From NCBI GenBank assembly GCA_032718475.1, contig JAUCBJ010003729.1, positions 1-21,647 on the forward strand: a stretch of DNA of 21,647 bases, written 5' to 3'. Origin of the DNA: Nemertoderma westbladi (taxonomy: Eukaryota > Xenacoelomorpha > Nemertodermatida > Nemertodermatidae). Below the pieces are notes generated by a model. The model was not told the origin of the DNA. It made no database searches and saw only the letters and a program-made list of their open reading frames with translations. This document shows, one piece after another, positions 1 to 10,970 of the stretch (position 1 is its first letter; each line of letters starts with the position of its first letter). Position numbers and translations under genes: made by a program.

Positions 1-222
1 TCACCATCTGCCTGGCCAGGCCATATACCCCTGCAGCCAAGTATATGGGTCCTTAATCCAGGGCCAAGGGCGTCCTTATCCCAGAACGAAGGGGGTCCTA
101 GTTACAGGACCAAATTTGCCCTAGTAAGAGGGTCTATGCAGCCACAGGTGGCACCTTCTTTATGCTGCATGGAGGTGGCAAGTTTTCTTGATCAATGACC
201 TAGAATACCGAACCTGACCTGA
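1..222 (-). repeat. Left arm of long inverted repeat (probable LINE 5' end)
   Basis: The reverse complement of this stretch aligns with 14142-14358 over its whole length, with about six substitutions and one 5-bp gap (about 97% identity by eye). The arm begins at the window edge, so it may extend further left. Its partner runs straight into the 5' coding part of a LINE, so this copy is probably the 5' untranslated region of a related LINE that lies to the left of the window and reads on the minus strand. A terminal inverted repeat of a large DNA transposon is the alternative; I see no transposase between the arms, which argues against it. Confidence 0.85.
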
Positions 223-1859
223 TCTCTGATATCTGGTCCTGAAACAGGAAATAATCAAAACAATAAATCTGATTGGATACAAGTGCGGTTGACTTAACAC
301 TCAATTCGTTTACTTCTCGCAGCAAAAGAGGAGTTCGTTAGGCAGTCAAATGTTGATTGTGAGAATAGTTAATGATACAAAATAGGTTAAAACAAATTAT
401 CTAAACTTTGTGACATTAGAGCCGACTGTAATCAGCAAGTTTCACTACTTGACTACACTTGTGACTATTGCAAAAATACAAAACCGCTATTCTTGGATAA
501 CCGCCTAGTTAAATTGATCTAGATATTCCCTAAGCGTAAATAACTAAACTATTATCTGCTATGCAGCGTACAAATCCTTATTTTTGTTCTAAATACTAGC
601 ATAAATTACATTTACTCAAACGTACGGAGTTGCAAACTATTTAAACTAGGTATTCCAGAATTGCAACGCTAATTAGTTACGCTACTGGGCTACACTAGAG
701 TTAGCCTAAATACCGTATTATTTGACCTAACCGCAACTAAAGCAAGCATCGATTCAGAAATAGAAAACAATCACGAAATATCGTCTATCTAAAACGTTAC
801 AATAAAAAAACAGGCGGTTTCCAAACGATACAATAATAACAACAGTGTAGCGGTAGAATTAGCATTAGTGTAAGTGTGATTACCTAAGGTCAACCCAAAT
901 CAATTCAAACTTTCTACCTAACTAACTAGCAAAATCTGAGAGACAAGATCTAGGTCGCCCTGCCCTCACTACTGTAATGGTGACCGGTCCCCGGTCCTCA
1001 ACTTCAATCAGTCCGACCCACAGTCACCAGCCCTGCTGGTACTGCCGTACATTGGATCCACCAACTCTCCCTCCGTCGCTTCTGACCAGTGCGCCCGCAA
1101 CGCTACCCTTAGCCCTGCATACTAAAGTGGGCGGTTACCGTAACGGCGTGACAAACATCAAACAGTCAAACAGTTTCCAAGAAAAGAAGCGTTGATTTAT
1201 TTACTACATTGCAGCGAATAATATTAGAAAACAAATCAAGAGTCAGACCAAGCAGTCATCATTATCAAAATTCACAATTTTGTAAGAAAGCCGCAAATCA
1301 GTAAACAGCGGAAGTTCAAATCACACAAATTTAAAGATGGTTAACACAAAACTTGCAAGAATGACCCAATCTTGTCATTCTCACATGACTAGCCAAATCC
1401 AGGGTTCAGAAACTGGATTTTGACCAACCAGCGAGCAGAAAGGCCTAATCACCTTAAATCAATTTGGCAATTATTAAAAGCACAATTTAAGCGTTTATTT
1501 AGCACAAATATTGATTTAAATAGAAATGTAAACCAAATTAGCACAAATATATTATAGATTCGTAGATATTAAAAAACGGCAAATTCGTGTTTTAGTTTTA
1601 TAGAAATAAATTTGTTACCGCAAATTAATATACTAGGGTTTTATTTAAAATTTACCTAATTTAGTCAATGTTATACAGTATGTAGCATACTGTATAAATC
1701 AAGTGAATATAAACGAACTTGTGTATTTTATTTACCCTATCTAATTATATTACGATTGTATATCAATACGTCTTATCTAGTCTATTCTATACTGTATAAT
1801 GGGTTGTTTTAGACACAGCGCCATATATTGTAACACAACCTCTAAGTCATCACCAAAGT
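223..1859. other. AT-rich non-coding stretch, no gene seen
   Basis: No convincing gene is present. A GC-richer patch at about 940-1160 contains an open frame of 72 codons (977-1195, plus strand) whose product is rich in Ser, Pro and Thr and has no recognisable domain; I treat it as chance. The words ttagcacaaatat occur twice near 1500 and 1539. No clear match to other parts of the window was found. Confidence 0.6.
1671..1697. repeat. Perfect 12-bp hairpin
   Basis: The word ttatacagtatg is followed by a 3-base loop (tag) and then its exact reverse complement catactgtataa. A further copy of the right half (atactgtataa) lies at about 1789-1799. The hairpin sits about 165 bp beyond the 3' end of the minus-strand LINE. 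It could be a structure in that element's flank or a remnant of a small inverted-repeat element; no function can be assigned. Confidence 0.75.
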
Positions 1860-1887
1860 AAATAAATTACTCACTAAGATACTACTA

Positions 1888-3786
1888 CTAGGTCGAGCGA
1901 ACTCGGACAGTGGAAATGAGATCCTTCCAGGCTTCCCGATTCTCCATAGTTGTCGCAATTTCGTTTCTCCTAAGTTCAGTTTCCCTTTCAAGTTGATCTA
2001 TATATGTTATGGCAGGTCGTCCACGACTACGCTTTCCATGAGTTGGTTGCCAGAAAAGTAGATCTGGTATGACCTCGTCTTTACTTCGCCAGCAGTGTCC
2101 ACTGAATCTTAATCTGCGTTCACGGAGGGTGGTTGATACAGGTGGTATTGTACCATAAAGCTCGGCGTTTGTCATGTGTTGTCTCCAGCTGATGCTTAGG
2201 GCTGCCCTTAGTAGTCTTGTGTAGCAACCATCAATTCGTTGTTCAAGTGATTTAGTCAGTGTCCAGGTCTCACTCCCATATAAAAATAAACTTTCCACTG
2301 TGGCTCGAAAGAACTTAGTCTTCAGGTGCCTGGAGAGATCCGATTTCCAGATGGTATCCATTTTTGATAGAGCTACCCAAGCCTTTGCTTTCCTAACTTC
2401 TATGTCCTTTTTGCTACTCTCTATCCATGATCCAAGGTACTGGAAGTCATCGACCTTCCTTAGTTGATTATTATCAATGGTTGTCAAGTTTCCATCAACA
2501 TTAAAGGTCATGAATTCGGTCTTTGTAGCATTTATATGCAATCCAACCTCCTTAGCAGCCCTCTCCACTTTATTTAGTAGAAGCTGTGCATCTGCTAGGG
2601 TATTAGAGAGCATGGCGATGTCATCAGCAAAGTCAGTGTCTGTGACTGTAGTTGCCGGATATCTACTACTTCTGCGTTCTTGAAGTGTGAATCCCAGGTC
2701 TTCACCCTTTGTGGCCGTCCTCATTGCGTAATCCAGCACAATTACAAATAGGAATGGTGCTAATGTGTCACCTTGCAGTACGCCAGCCAGGATTGAGAAA
2801 AACTCAGTTTCACCCTCTGGTGAGAGTACCTGCGCTTCTGTGTCACAATATAACAATTCAATGCTAGCAACAATTACTTCTGGTATTCCATAAGCTCTTA
2901 GGATTTCAAGCATTTTACCTCTATGGATGGAGTCGAATGCCTTCTTGAAGTCCACAAAAGTCATGACAGCGGGGAGATTCTTTGACTTAATTCCTTCAAT
3001 CAGTCTCCGTAGTGCAAGTATCTGAGCTATTGTTGATCTACTTGGTCGAAATCCGTTTTGGCTCTTACGCAGTAGTTACTCTATGTGAGGCCTAATCCTA
3101 TATAGAATCATTTTATTGTATATTTTGGCAGCTACCACAAGCAGACAGATCCCACGATAGTTCGTTGGTATGCCGAGGTCTCCTTTCTTGGGGGGAGGCT
3201 TTAGTTGACCTTTAGTCCAAATTGGTGGTGGCTTTTCCCCTTTTAACATCCGGTTGCAAACATTCAATAATGGTCTGTTTAGCACTCCGGTTTTCCATAC
3301 CTCCGCTGGGATTTTATCTAATCCACTCGCTTTATTATTGGACATGCTTTTAATGCTTCTTTGGAGTTCGGCAGGTGTGAAGTCCCCTGTTTCTATAGGT
3401 AGTGTCTTGTCATATATTTTCCTTGTAGGGCTGACCTCGATGTTTGGTGGCTTCCCAAGCAAGTTGCTGAAGTGATTTTTCCACTTCCCAACACGTTCTT
3501 CAGGACTATCGGCTTTGAGGCGCCCCTTTGCACAACATTTCCGACCAAATACCTCATTTACAGTTTGCCAGGTAAGTCTTGATTGTTGCTGTATGTGAGC
3601 AGTTGTAATTGCTTCAGTTTTATCCTGTATATACTTTTCCTGGCTGATGTTGTAGGCCAATTTAAGATCGTCCTTAGCTTTCTCAACCTTGTTAATGTTT
3701 TCGGTATTTGGTTGTTCGGTTTTTACTTTGTAGGCTATCTTAAGATCTTCTCTCTTACAAGTAACCTCAGAGTTTTGCCATGGCAC
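1888..3786 (-). pseudogene. LINE reverse transcriptase, one in-frame stop
   Basis: Two open stretches (3786-3079 and 3075-1891) share one frame and are separated by a single TAA at 3076-3078; translation across it stays LINE-like, reading QNGFRPSRST shortly afterwards. The upstream part has a basic connector and the motif NNKASGLDKIPAEVWK. The downstream part has catalytic block A (FVDFKKAFDS), block B (AGVLQGDTLAPFLF) and block C (FADD, residues 112-115 of the 358-residue lower part), the metal-binding aspartates of RT. The C-terminal part contains LYGSETWTL and a Gly-Lys-Arg-Ser-Arg-Gly-Arg-Pro stretch usual in this family. The protein ends at the stop at 1888. Both aspartates of FADD are kept, so the copy died recently relative to other repeats here. 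Confidence 0.92.
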
Positions 3787-4577
3787 ATATTGTTTTGTTT
3801 GGGTTTCTGGGGGATATGCCTCTTAGCTGATTCCTTGTGGGCTGTTATTATATTCTGGTATATTGAATTGGTGGATTGGTCTTCATCCATTGACTGAAGT
3901 GCTTCAAAGCGGTTTTGAACTTCTACTGTATAAGTATCCTTTACAGCATTGTCAGTTCTGAGTTTTTCCCAGTCATATTTGATTTGCTTGCTTGTCCTGG
4001 GTTTGCTGGCTCTCAAACTGAGTCTGATCTCTGCAGTCACAATTCTGTGGTCCGAACCAATTAGGTTGAACGAGCTGTATGCCTCGCAGTTGATCATGCT
4101 GTTTCTCCACTTTTTGTTTATGAGGATGTAATCCAGTTGTGCTTTGGTTCCATTAGGGTATTGAAAGGTCCATAGCTTCCCCTTACTCTTTTCGAATGTG
4201 TTGTTTGTTGGTATCAATTCACATTCTTCCATTAGGTCTAAAAGTAAGTACCCGTTTCTGTTAGAACTGGTGTTATAGGTGTAACCCTTGATGTCTTCTG
4301 GGCCAATTTGGGCATTCAGGTCACCAGCAATGACTTTAACATTGTGTTTCGGAATGTCCTTTATAAGTCCAGTCAGTTCTTCATAAAACTTGACTGCTTG
4401 TTCTGGCTCTGAGGCATTGGTTGGACTGTAGCAACATATAACTGTTGCTATAGTCCAAGTACCCTCACTAAGGTACTTTGCTGGTTTTTTCTGCACTTCT
4501 TGTCGAGCCCTAGCGGCAGACAGGGAAACTGTATTGTAGAAGTCTGTCTTGTGTAAGAATTGTAAACTTTTGATAGT
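3735..4577 (-). pseudogene. LINE endonuclease domain, partial
   Basis: This frame is open from about 4577 down to 3735. Counting from the GTG codon at 4496, GDLNAQ is at residues 58-63, LDYILI at 121-126 and GSDHRIV at 147-153. These are the middle and C-terminal motifs of the exonuclease-endonuclease-phosphatase fold that nicks target DNA for reverse transcription; the final Asp-His pair is catalytic in the family. A conserved CYSPTN segment precedes them at residues 22-27. Coding similarity continues upstream of 4496, so that codon is not a true start. The N-terminal catalytic Asn and Glu are absent because the element is truncated. The frame overlaps the next one by 52 bases in another phase, showing a frameshift in the A-rich tract near 3787-3805. 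Confidence 0.88.
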
Positions 4578-4580
4578 CTA

Positions 4581-5500
4581 CATGCGTACAAAGTTTTGTT
4601 TCCAGCAAGCTACAAATTAACTAATAATAGCTGCAGAAACCTCAGCATAGCTCCAGTGATAATTGTTTAGTATTAAATCCAATTCTATAAATCACTGCAG
4701 CACAGCACCGGTTGTCTTCAATTTACTCAGTATAGACTACCAGTTGAAACAATTAATCACTGAGTACAGCTTGTTTTTTTAATATCATACGATCCTGTGT
4801 AACCATATTCAATGCTAGTCATGCACATCATAAAAATTAACGAACTCGAATACATAAATCAGAAAGGCACAGCTTTCTGCTTTAGTTTACTAAGCTACCA
4901 TAGAGGAGTGACTGTAAAAAACAACATATTGTACCGTGTAGTAGTATATTACTTACAGCTTTACATATCCTTTATATGGCTAAGCCAATTCAAATATTCA
5001 TTCAAAAACACAAATATCAACTCTTCCTCTAAAGTTTTATTAAAGATTTATTTACTCTAACTGCTGCAAAATTAACCCTTTCAAGAATTAAAAGGTAAGT
5101 TGATCTAAATGAGTTGAAAGCAACTCTATTGAATCAAGATCTTGCACATTGTAATATTTTTACTCTCTGTATTAGCCCGTAAGACCATTTTATCGAGAAG
5201 TGATAAGCTTGTGTATCTTACTGTTTTCTAACAAGTAGTAGGACCAACATACTATTTATTATGTTATATTCTCACATTATAACTAACTATATACAGATTC
5301 GTTACCATAAAATTCCATAGAATGTCATAGCAATGATTTTTTTTCTTGCTACTTTCTAATTGAGGGCGTTTTTCTTTTTGTTGTTGTGAATTAAACCACG
5401 GTATCAAAATGTTTGTCAAGATATCCTCTGCCTGTTTCATATGAAGACAAATTATGAAAATTAATAAGTTTCATTACACGTTCGTGGGGACTTCGCGCAG
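4581..5500. other. AT-rich non-coding stretch, no gene seen
   Basis: No open frame here looks like protein. A frame of 82 codons at 4812-5060 is Ile, Leu, Tyr and Lys rich, as expected of random AT-rich DNA, and has no recognised domain. No repeat shared with the rest of the window was found. Confidence 0.55.
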
Positions 5501-5554
5501 CACGTAGTCGGCAAGCCTTGGCATACGGTTCATATAGAGCAAATGGGGCATGTC
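5501..5554 (+). repeat. Left arm of 54-bp inverted repeat around the microsatellite
   Basis: The reverse complement of this segment matches 6605-6658 at 53 of 54 positions. The arms lie about 1.05 kb apart and the right arm directly abuts the CAGA microsatellite. Weaker similarity continues outside the arms around the word tgggg. I cannot assign them to a transposon family. Confidence 0.9.
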
Positions 5555-5618
5555 TAGTTTGGACCCCATATCCCATGCTATAAATGTATTCATTCGTTAC
5601 ATACAATCATATGTTAAT

Positions 5619-5631
5619 CCGCTAGGTGGTG
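5619..5631 (+). promoter_or_regulatory. CTCF-like motif (weak)
   Basis: The word ccgctaggtggtg resembles the CTCF core, CCNCNAGGTGGCG. A better match occurs at 6790-6802. Such words are also common inside dispersed repeats, so this is only a motif match. Confidence 0.25.
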
Positions 5632-5689
5632 TCAAATTGTTATTCTGCAATTTCGTACTTACCAGTGCAGCACTGTACAGCAGTACCGT

Positions 5690-5703
5690 ACCGGTAGGCC
5701 TAT
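5690..5703. repeat. Isolated accggta/taggcctat word
   Basis: The 14-base word accggtaggcctat combines two motifs that recur in tandem repeats at 16300-16500 and 18133-18385. Here it occurs once, preceded by a second ccgta, suggesting a dispersed simple-repeat family in this genome. Confidence 0.5.
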
Positions 5704-5889
5704 GTCATTACTTCTGAGTCTCTAGCGGATCCCCAATTAAGTGTCTTAACTTTTCAATTTCGTAAAAGATAGACTTCATGATTCTCTACAGGCCACAAAA
5801 ATTTCAGCTCAGAAAAATGAGGCCTTCCCGAGAAAATTAACATTTTCTAAAAACCACATAATCTGTCGTAGCTGACGTCAGACTGCATG

Positions 5890-6000
5890 ATTTTTCACCA
5901 AACTTTACAAACTTTCTAACCTTTCTCTCTACTACTTACCTACAAAGTTTGGTTCAATTCCGAACCAGCGATGCCGAGAAATTCGCGTTCAAACATTTAC
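5890..6000 (+). repeat. Unique flank of the CAGA microsatellite, possible retroelement tail
   Basis: This short stretch contains a 10-bp inverted pair (accaaacttt at 5897 and aaagtttggt at 5944) and then aaattcgcgttcaaac directly before the microsatellite. From general knowledge, several invertebrate retroelement 3' ends have a similar aagtttggt...gagaaat...cgcgtt segment followed by a (CAGA)n tail. I infer that the array may have grown from such a tail; this copy alone does not prove it. Confidence 0.35.
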
Positions 6001-6603
<603 letters not shown>

Positions 6604-6604
6604 G

Positions 6605-6658
6605 GACATGCCCCATTTGCCCTATATGAACCGTATGCCAAGGCTTGCCGACTACGTG
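6605..6658 (-). repeat. Right arm of 54-bp inverted repeat around the microsatellite
   Basis: Inverted partner of 5501-5554 with one mismatch. It begins at the last base of the CAGA array, so the array boundary and the repeat boundary coincide. Confidence 0.9.
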
Positions 6659-6789
6659 TCTCGCCCCACATTTGAGATTACTTGTTACATAGTGAATGAG
6701 GACATACATAGCCATCAGTTATCCCCTAGACAGGAAATTAGGACACACATCCTGTGTTTATAAATTAGGGATATACTACTCCATTTTTG

Positions 6790-6802
6790 CCGCAAGGTGG
6801 CG
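6790..6802 (+). promoter_or_regulatory. CTCF-like motif
   Basis: The word ccgcaaggtggcg fits the conserved CTCF core well. With the weaker match at 5619-5631 it flanks the CAGA array, both in the plus orientation. There is no evidence of binding, and the word could be part of an unrecognised repeat. Confidence 0.35.
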
Positions 6803-6864
6803 TCCTGTAGTGATACATTTACAGTATGGAAGGATACGGGTAAAATGGAAGAAGAGGGGTAAAA

Positions 6865-6945
6865 TGGGGTGTAGCGGGATCAACTTATCTGGTTGCACAA
6901 TAACTATATTAATTTTTATGTGGTAAGATGTCCTGCTACACCCCA
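6865..6945. repeat. Short inverted repeat (15-bp arms, 51-bp interior)
   Basis: The arm tggggtgtagcggga at 6865-6879 pairs with tcctgctacacccca at 6931-6945 with one mismatch. The size and layout suit a very small MITE-like element or a fold-back sequence. No target-site duplication is obvious. Confidence 0.6.
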
Positions 6946-7111
6946 CCCTGCCATCATAATTACTCAGGTGACTTTGGGCGCGAAACTACCTCCTAAATAA
7001 TTATGAACTGAAAGAAAAAATCAATTAAAATGTATTTCACAATAATAAAACGTACATATTTAAATTGCACTAATTTGTTAAATAACAAATAATTATATAA
7101 CTGGGAGGCAC

Positions 7112-7460
7112 CTACTTCAAGGAACCAAGGAACGCTTTTCAAGTTTATTAGTTAATTCTGACTGGGAACCCTGTTTTAAGGCCGCTGACATTAACCTTAC
7201 GTACACTGTTTTTAAAGATATATTTCTAAAGTCACTTAATATTGTAGCACCAATTAAAGAAATTAGTCTTAAACAACGCACTGAGCCCTGGATGACCTCG
7301 GGTATTCTTAGTAATATCAGAGAAAGAGATAACTATTTGTATAAATTTAGGAAATACCGTATTTTAGCTGATTATAATAATTACTGCAAATGTTAGTTTT
7401 TTCTAAAAAGACTTATTGCCATTTGGGAACACTAACAGCACAGCAAATCCATTCTATTTT
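7112..7460 (+). pseudogene. Decayed LINE fragment (endonuclease-RT linker region)
   Basis: Read in the frame of the codon at 7160, the stretch gives VNSDWEPCF, then IVAPIKEISLKQRTEPWMTS, then GILSNIRERDNYLYKFRKY, up to a stop at about 7394. The pattern of a basic segment, then EPWMTSGIL, then a RDxLYxKFRK-like helix is typical of the connector between endonuclease and reverse transcriptase in CR1/L2/Jockey-type LINEs. It is not the same family as the minus-strand element, whose connector reads quite differently. Both ends are lost and several stops follow, so it is an old fragment. I recognised it by pattern only; a protein search with 7112-7396 would settle it. Confidence 0.6.
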
Positions 7461-7728
7461 ATAAAATAACAAAAATAAAAAGTAGTGTCTCAAAACATTG
7501 AATGGCACAAACAGACTCCAATTTTATTGACCTTTATACAATTTTATTGGTCAATGAGCCGCCTTTTATGTCCCATTTGGTAACACTGGTGATGTTTTTT
7601 GGGTGATTGAATTAGTAAACTATGGTGACGGATTTTTTTATTTTATTTAGTATATTTACTTAGGGAGATGCTTTGGTCGAAATTATATTTGTCTAATAAT
7701 CACCAGGTCTGTCCCATTTGGGAACACT
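7418..7728 (+). repeat. Three spaced copies of a ccatttgggaacact word
   Basis: The word ccatttgggaacact occurs at 7419-7433, with one change at 7573-7587 (ccatttggtaacact) and again at 7714-7728. The spacings are 154 and 141 bp. The third copy sits just before the first recognisable satellite monomer. The role is unknown. Confidence 0.6.
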
Positions 7729-8229
7729 GTCCTCTCTTAGATCTATTTTCGAGTCCTGAGCCGAACCAACACGCCCTCCTACCCTCCATTAGATCTATTC
7801 TCACTGCCTGAACTGAACCAACAACTGAACTGAGCAGCGCTCCCTTAGATAGATTTTCGAGTCCTGAACCGAGCCAACACGCCATAATGTGCTCCATTAT
7901 ATCTTTTTTCGAGCCCTTAACCGAGTTAACATGCTCTAATATGCTCAATTAGATCTATTATCATGCCCTGTGCCGAACCAACGCGCCCTCCTGCGCTGCA
8001 TTAGATATATACTCACGTCCTGAACCGATCCAACACGCCCTAATGCGCTTCATTACATATTTTTTTGAGTCCTGAGCCGAACTAACACGCCCTACTGCGC
8101 TGCATTAGATATTTTTTCGAGCCGTGAACTGAGCCAACATGCTTTAATATGCTCAATTAGATCTATTCTCATGCCCTGAGCCGAACCAACACGCCCTACT
8201 GAGCTGCATTAGATCTATTCACACGTCCT

Positions 8230-10166
8230 GAACCGACCCAACACGCCCTTATGCGCTTCATTATATCTTTTTTTGAGCCCTGAACCGATCCAACACGCCC
8301 TACTGCGCTCCATTAGATCTTTTTTCGAGCCCTGAACCGATGCAAAACGCCCCACTGCGCTGCATTAGATCTATACACACGTCCTGAACCGACCCAACAC
8401 GCCCTAATGCGCTTCATTATATCTTTTTTCGAGCCCTGAACCGATCCAACACGCCCTACTGCGCTCCATTAGATCTTTTTTCGAGCCCTAAACCGATTCA
8501 AAACGCCCCACTGCGCTGCATTAGATCTATACACACGTCCTGAACCAACCCAACACGCCCTAATGCGCTTCATTATATCTTTTTTCGAGCCCTGAACCGA
8601 TCCAACACGCCCTACTGCGCTCCATTAGATCTTTTTTCGAGCCCTAAACCGATTCAAAACGCCCCACTGCTCTGCATTAGATCTATACACACGTCCTGAA
8701 CCAACCCAACACGCCCTAATGCGCTCCATTAGATCTATACACACGTTCTGAACCGACCCAACACGCCCTAATGCGCTTCATTATATCTTTTTTCGAGCCC
8801 TGAACCGATCCAACACGCCCCACTGCGCTGGATTAGATCTATACACACGTCCTGAACCGACCCAACACGCCCTAATGCGCTCCATTAGATCTATACACAC
8901 GTCCTGAACCGACCCAACACGCCCTAATGCGCTTCATTATATCTTTTTTCGAGCCCTGAACCGATCCAACACGCCCTACTGCGCTCCATTAGATCTTTTT
9001 TCGAGCCCTAAACCGATTCAAAACGCCCCACTGCGCTGCATTAGATCTATACACACGTCCTGAACCGACCCAACACGCCCTAATGCGCTTCATTATATCT
9101 TTTTTCGAGCCCTGAACCGATCCAACACGCCCCACTGCGCTGCATTAGATCTATACACACACCCTGAACCGACCCAACACGCCCTAATGCTCCATTAGAT
9201 CTATACACACGTCCTGAACCGACCCAACACGCCCTAATGCGCTTCATTATATCTTTTTCCGAGCCCAGAACCGATACAACACGCCCTACTGCGCTCCATT
9301 AGATCTTTTTTCGAGCCCTAAACCGATTCAAAACGCCCCACTGCGCTGCATTAGATCTATACACACGTCCTGAACCGACCCAACACGCCCTAATGCGCTT
9401 CATTATATCTTTTTTCGAGCCCTGAACCGATCCAACACGCCCTACTGCGCTCCATTAGATCTTTTTTCGAGCCCTAAACCGATTCAAAACGCCCCACTGC
9501 GCTGCATTAGATCTATACACACGTCCTGAACCGACCCAACACGCCCTAATGCGCTTCATTATATCTTTTTTCGAGCCCTGAACCGATCCAACACGCCCTA
9601 CTGCGCTCCATTAGATCTTTTTTCGAGCCCTAAACCGATTCAAAACGCCCCACTGCTCTGCATTAGATCTATACACACGTCCTGAACCAACCCAACACGC
9701 CCTAATGCGCTCCATTAGATCTATACACACGTTCTGAACCGACCCAACACGCCCTAATGCGCTTCATTATATCTTTTTTCGAGCCCTGAACCGATCCAAC
9801 ACGCCCCACTGCGCTGCATTAGATCTATACACACGTCCTGAACCGACCCAACACGCCCTAATGCGCTCCATTAGATCTATACACACGTCCTGAACCGACC
9901 CAACACGCCCTAATGCGCTTCATTATATCTTTTTTCGAGCCCTGAACCGATCCAACACGCCCTACTGCGCTCCATTAGATCTTTTTTCGAGCCCTAAACC
10001 GATTCAAAACGCCCCACTGCGCTGCATTAGATCTATACACACGTCCTGAACCGACCCAACACGCCCTAATGCGCTTCATTATATCTTTTTTCGAGCTCTG
10101 AACCGATCCAACACGCCCCACTGCGCTGCATTAGATCTATACACACGTCCTGAACCGACCCAACAC
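8230..10166. repeat. Tandem duplication of a ~986-bp (19-monomer) super-unit
   Basis: A rare variant set (ctgctctgcattag, then ctgaaccaacccaac, then acacgttctgaaccg) occurs with the same spacing at about 8668 and again at about 9654. The offset of 986 bp equals 19 monomers minus the 2-bp deletion near 9190. Monomer order matches over most of both copies, giving approximate copies at 8230-9180 and 9216-10166. Confidence 0.8.
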
Positions 10167-10970
10167 GCCCTAATGCGCTTCATTATATCTTTTTTCGAGC
10201 CCTGAACCGATCCAACACGCCCTACTGCGCTCCATTAGATCTTTTTTCGAGCCCTAAACCGATTCAAAACGCCCAACTGCGCTACATTAGATCTATACTC
10301 ACGTCCTGAACCGAACCAACACACCCTACTGCGCTCCATTAGATCTTTTTTCGAGCCCTGAACCGATGCAAAACGCCCCACTGCGCTGCATTAGATCTAT
10401 ACACACGTCCTGAACCGACCCAACACGCCCTAATGCGCTTCATTATATCTTTTTTCGAGCCCTGAACCGATCCAACACGCCCTACTGCGCTCCATTAGAT
10501 CTTTTTTCGAGCCCTTAACCGAGTTAACATGCTCTAATATGCTCAATTAGATCTATTATCATGGCCTGTGCCGAACCAACGCGCCCTCCTGCGCTGCATT
10601 AGATATATACTCACGTCCTGAACCGATCCAACACGCCCTACTGCGCTCCATTAGATCTTTTTTCGAGCCCTAAACCGATTCAAAACGCCCCACTGCGCTG
10701 CATTAGATCTATACACACGTCCTGAACCGACCCAACACGCCCTAATGCGCTCCATTAGATCTATACACACGTCCTGAACCGACCCAACACGCCCTAATGC
10801 GCTTCATTATATCTTTTTTCGAGCCCTGAACCGATCCAACACGCCCTACTGCGCTCCATTAGATCTTTTTTCGAGCCCTAAACCGATTCAAAACGCCCTA
10901 CTGCGCTGCATTAGATCTATACACACGTCCTGAACCGAGCCAACACACCCTAATGCGCTTCATTAGATCT
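8230..10970. repeat. Satellite sub-block with 156-bp trimer higher-order repeat
   Basis: Three monomer types alternate. One has cattatatcttttttcgag and ends ctactgcgctc. One has cattagatcttttttcgag, cctaaaccgattcaaaacg and ends cactgcgctg. One has atctatacacacgtcctga and ends aatgcgctt. Their joint period is 156 bp, seen for example in cattagatctatacac words at 9349, 9505 and 9661. Some trimers are interrupted by an extra third-type monomer ending gctc. Confidence 0.9.

Larger units (their letters stand above)
1860..4577 (-). mobile_element. APE-type non-LTR retrotransposon (LINE), 5'-truncated and inactive
   Basis: Reading leftward, this element carries most of an apurinic-endonuclease-like domain, a reverse transcriptase and a C-terminal region, ending in a stop at 1888-1890 followed by a short run of TAG triplets and an AT-rich tail. 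The order endonuclease then reverse transcriptase, and the motifs GDLNAQ, SDHR and FADD, are diagnostic of APE-type LINEs. The wording resembles RTE/BovB-like elements often annotated as craniofacial development protein 2-like, but I cannot fix the clade. It begins abruptly at about 4577, where the frame meets a stop, so the 5' end is missing. A piece with the missing N-terminal endonuclease lies at 14393-15073 in the opposite orientation. Confidence 0.9.
6659..7111. other. Non-coding stretch between microsatellite and LINE relic
   Basis: No gene seen. It holds the CTCF-like word at 6790-6802, a doubled gggtaaaatgg word at about 6838-6868, and the imperfect hairpin 6865-6945. A frame of 76 codons at 6696-6926 runs through these repeats and has no recognisable domain. 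Confidence 0.55.

Noticed and set aside
977-1195. Possible 72-residue gene
   Set aside because: Low-complexity Ser/Pro/Thr composition, no recognisable domain, a single short frame in a GC-richer patch.
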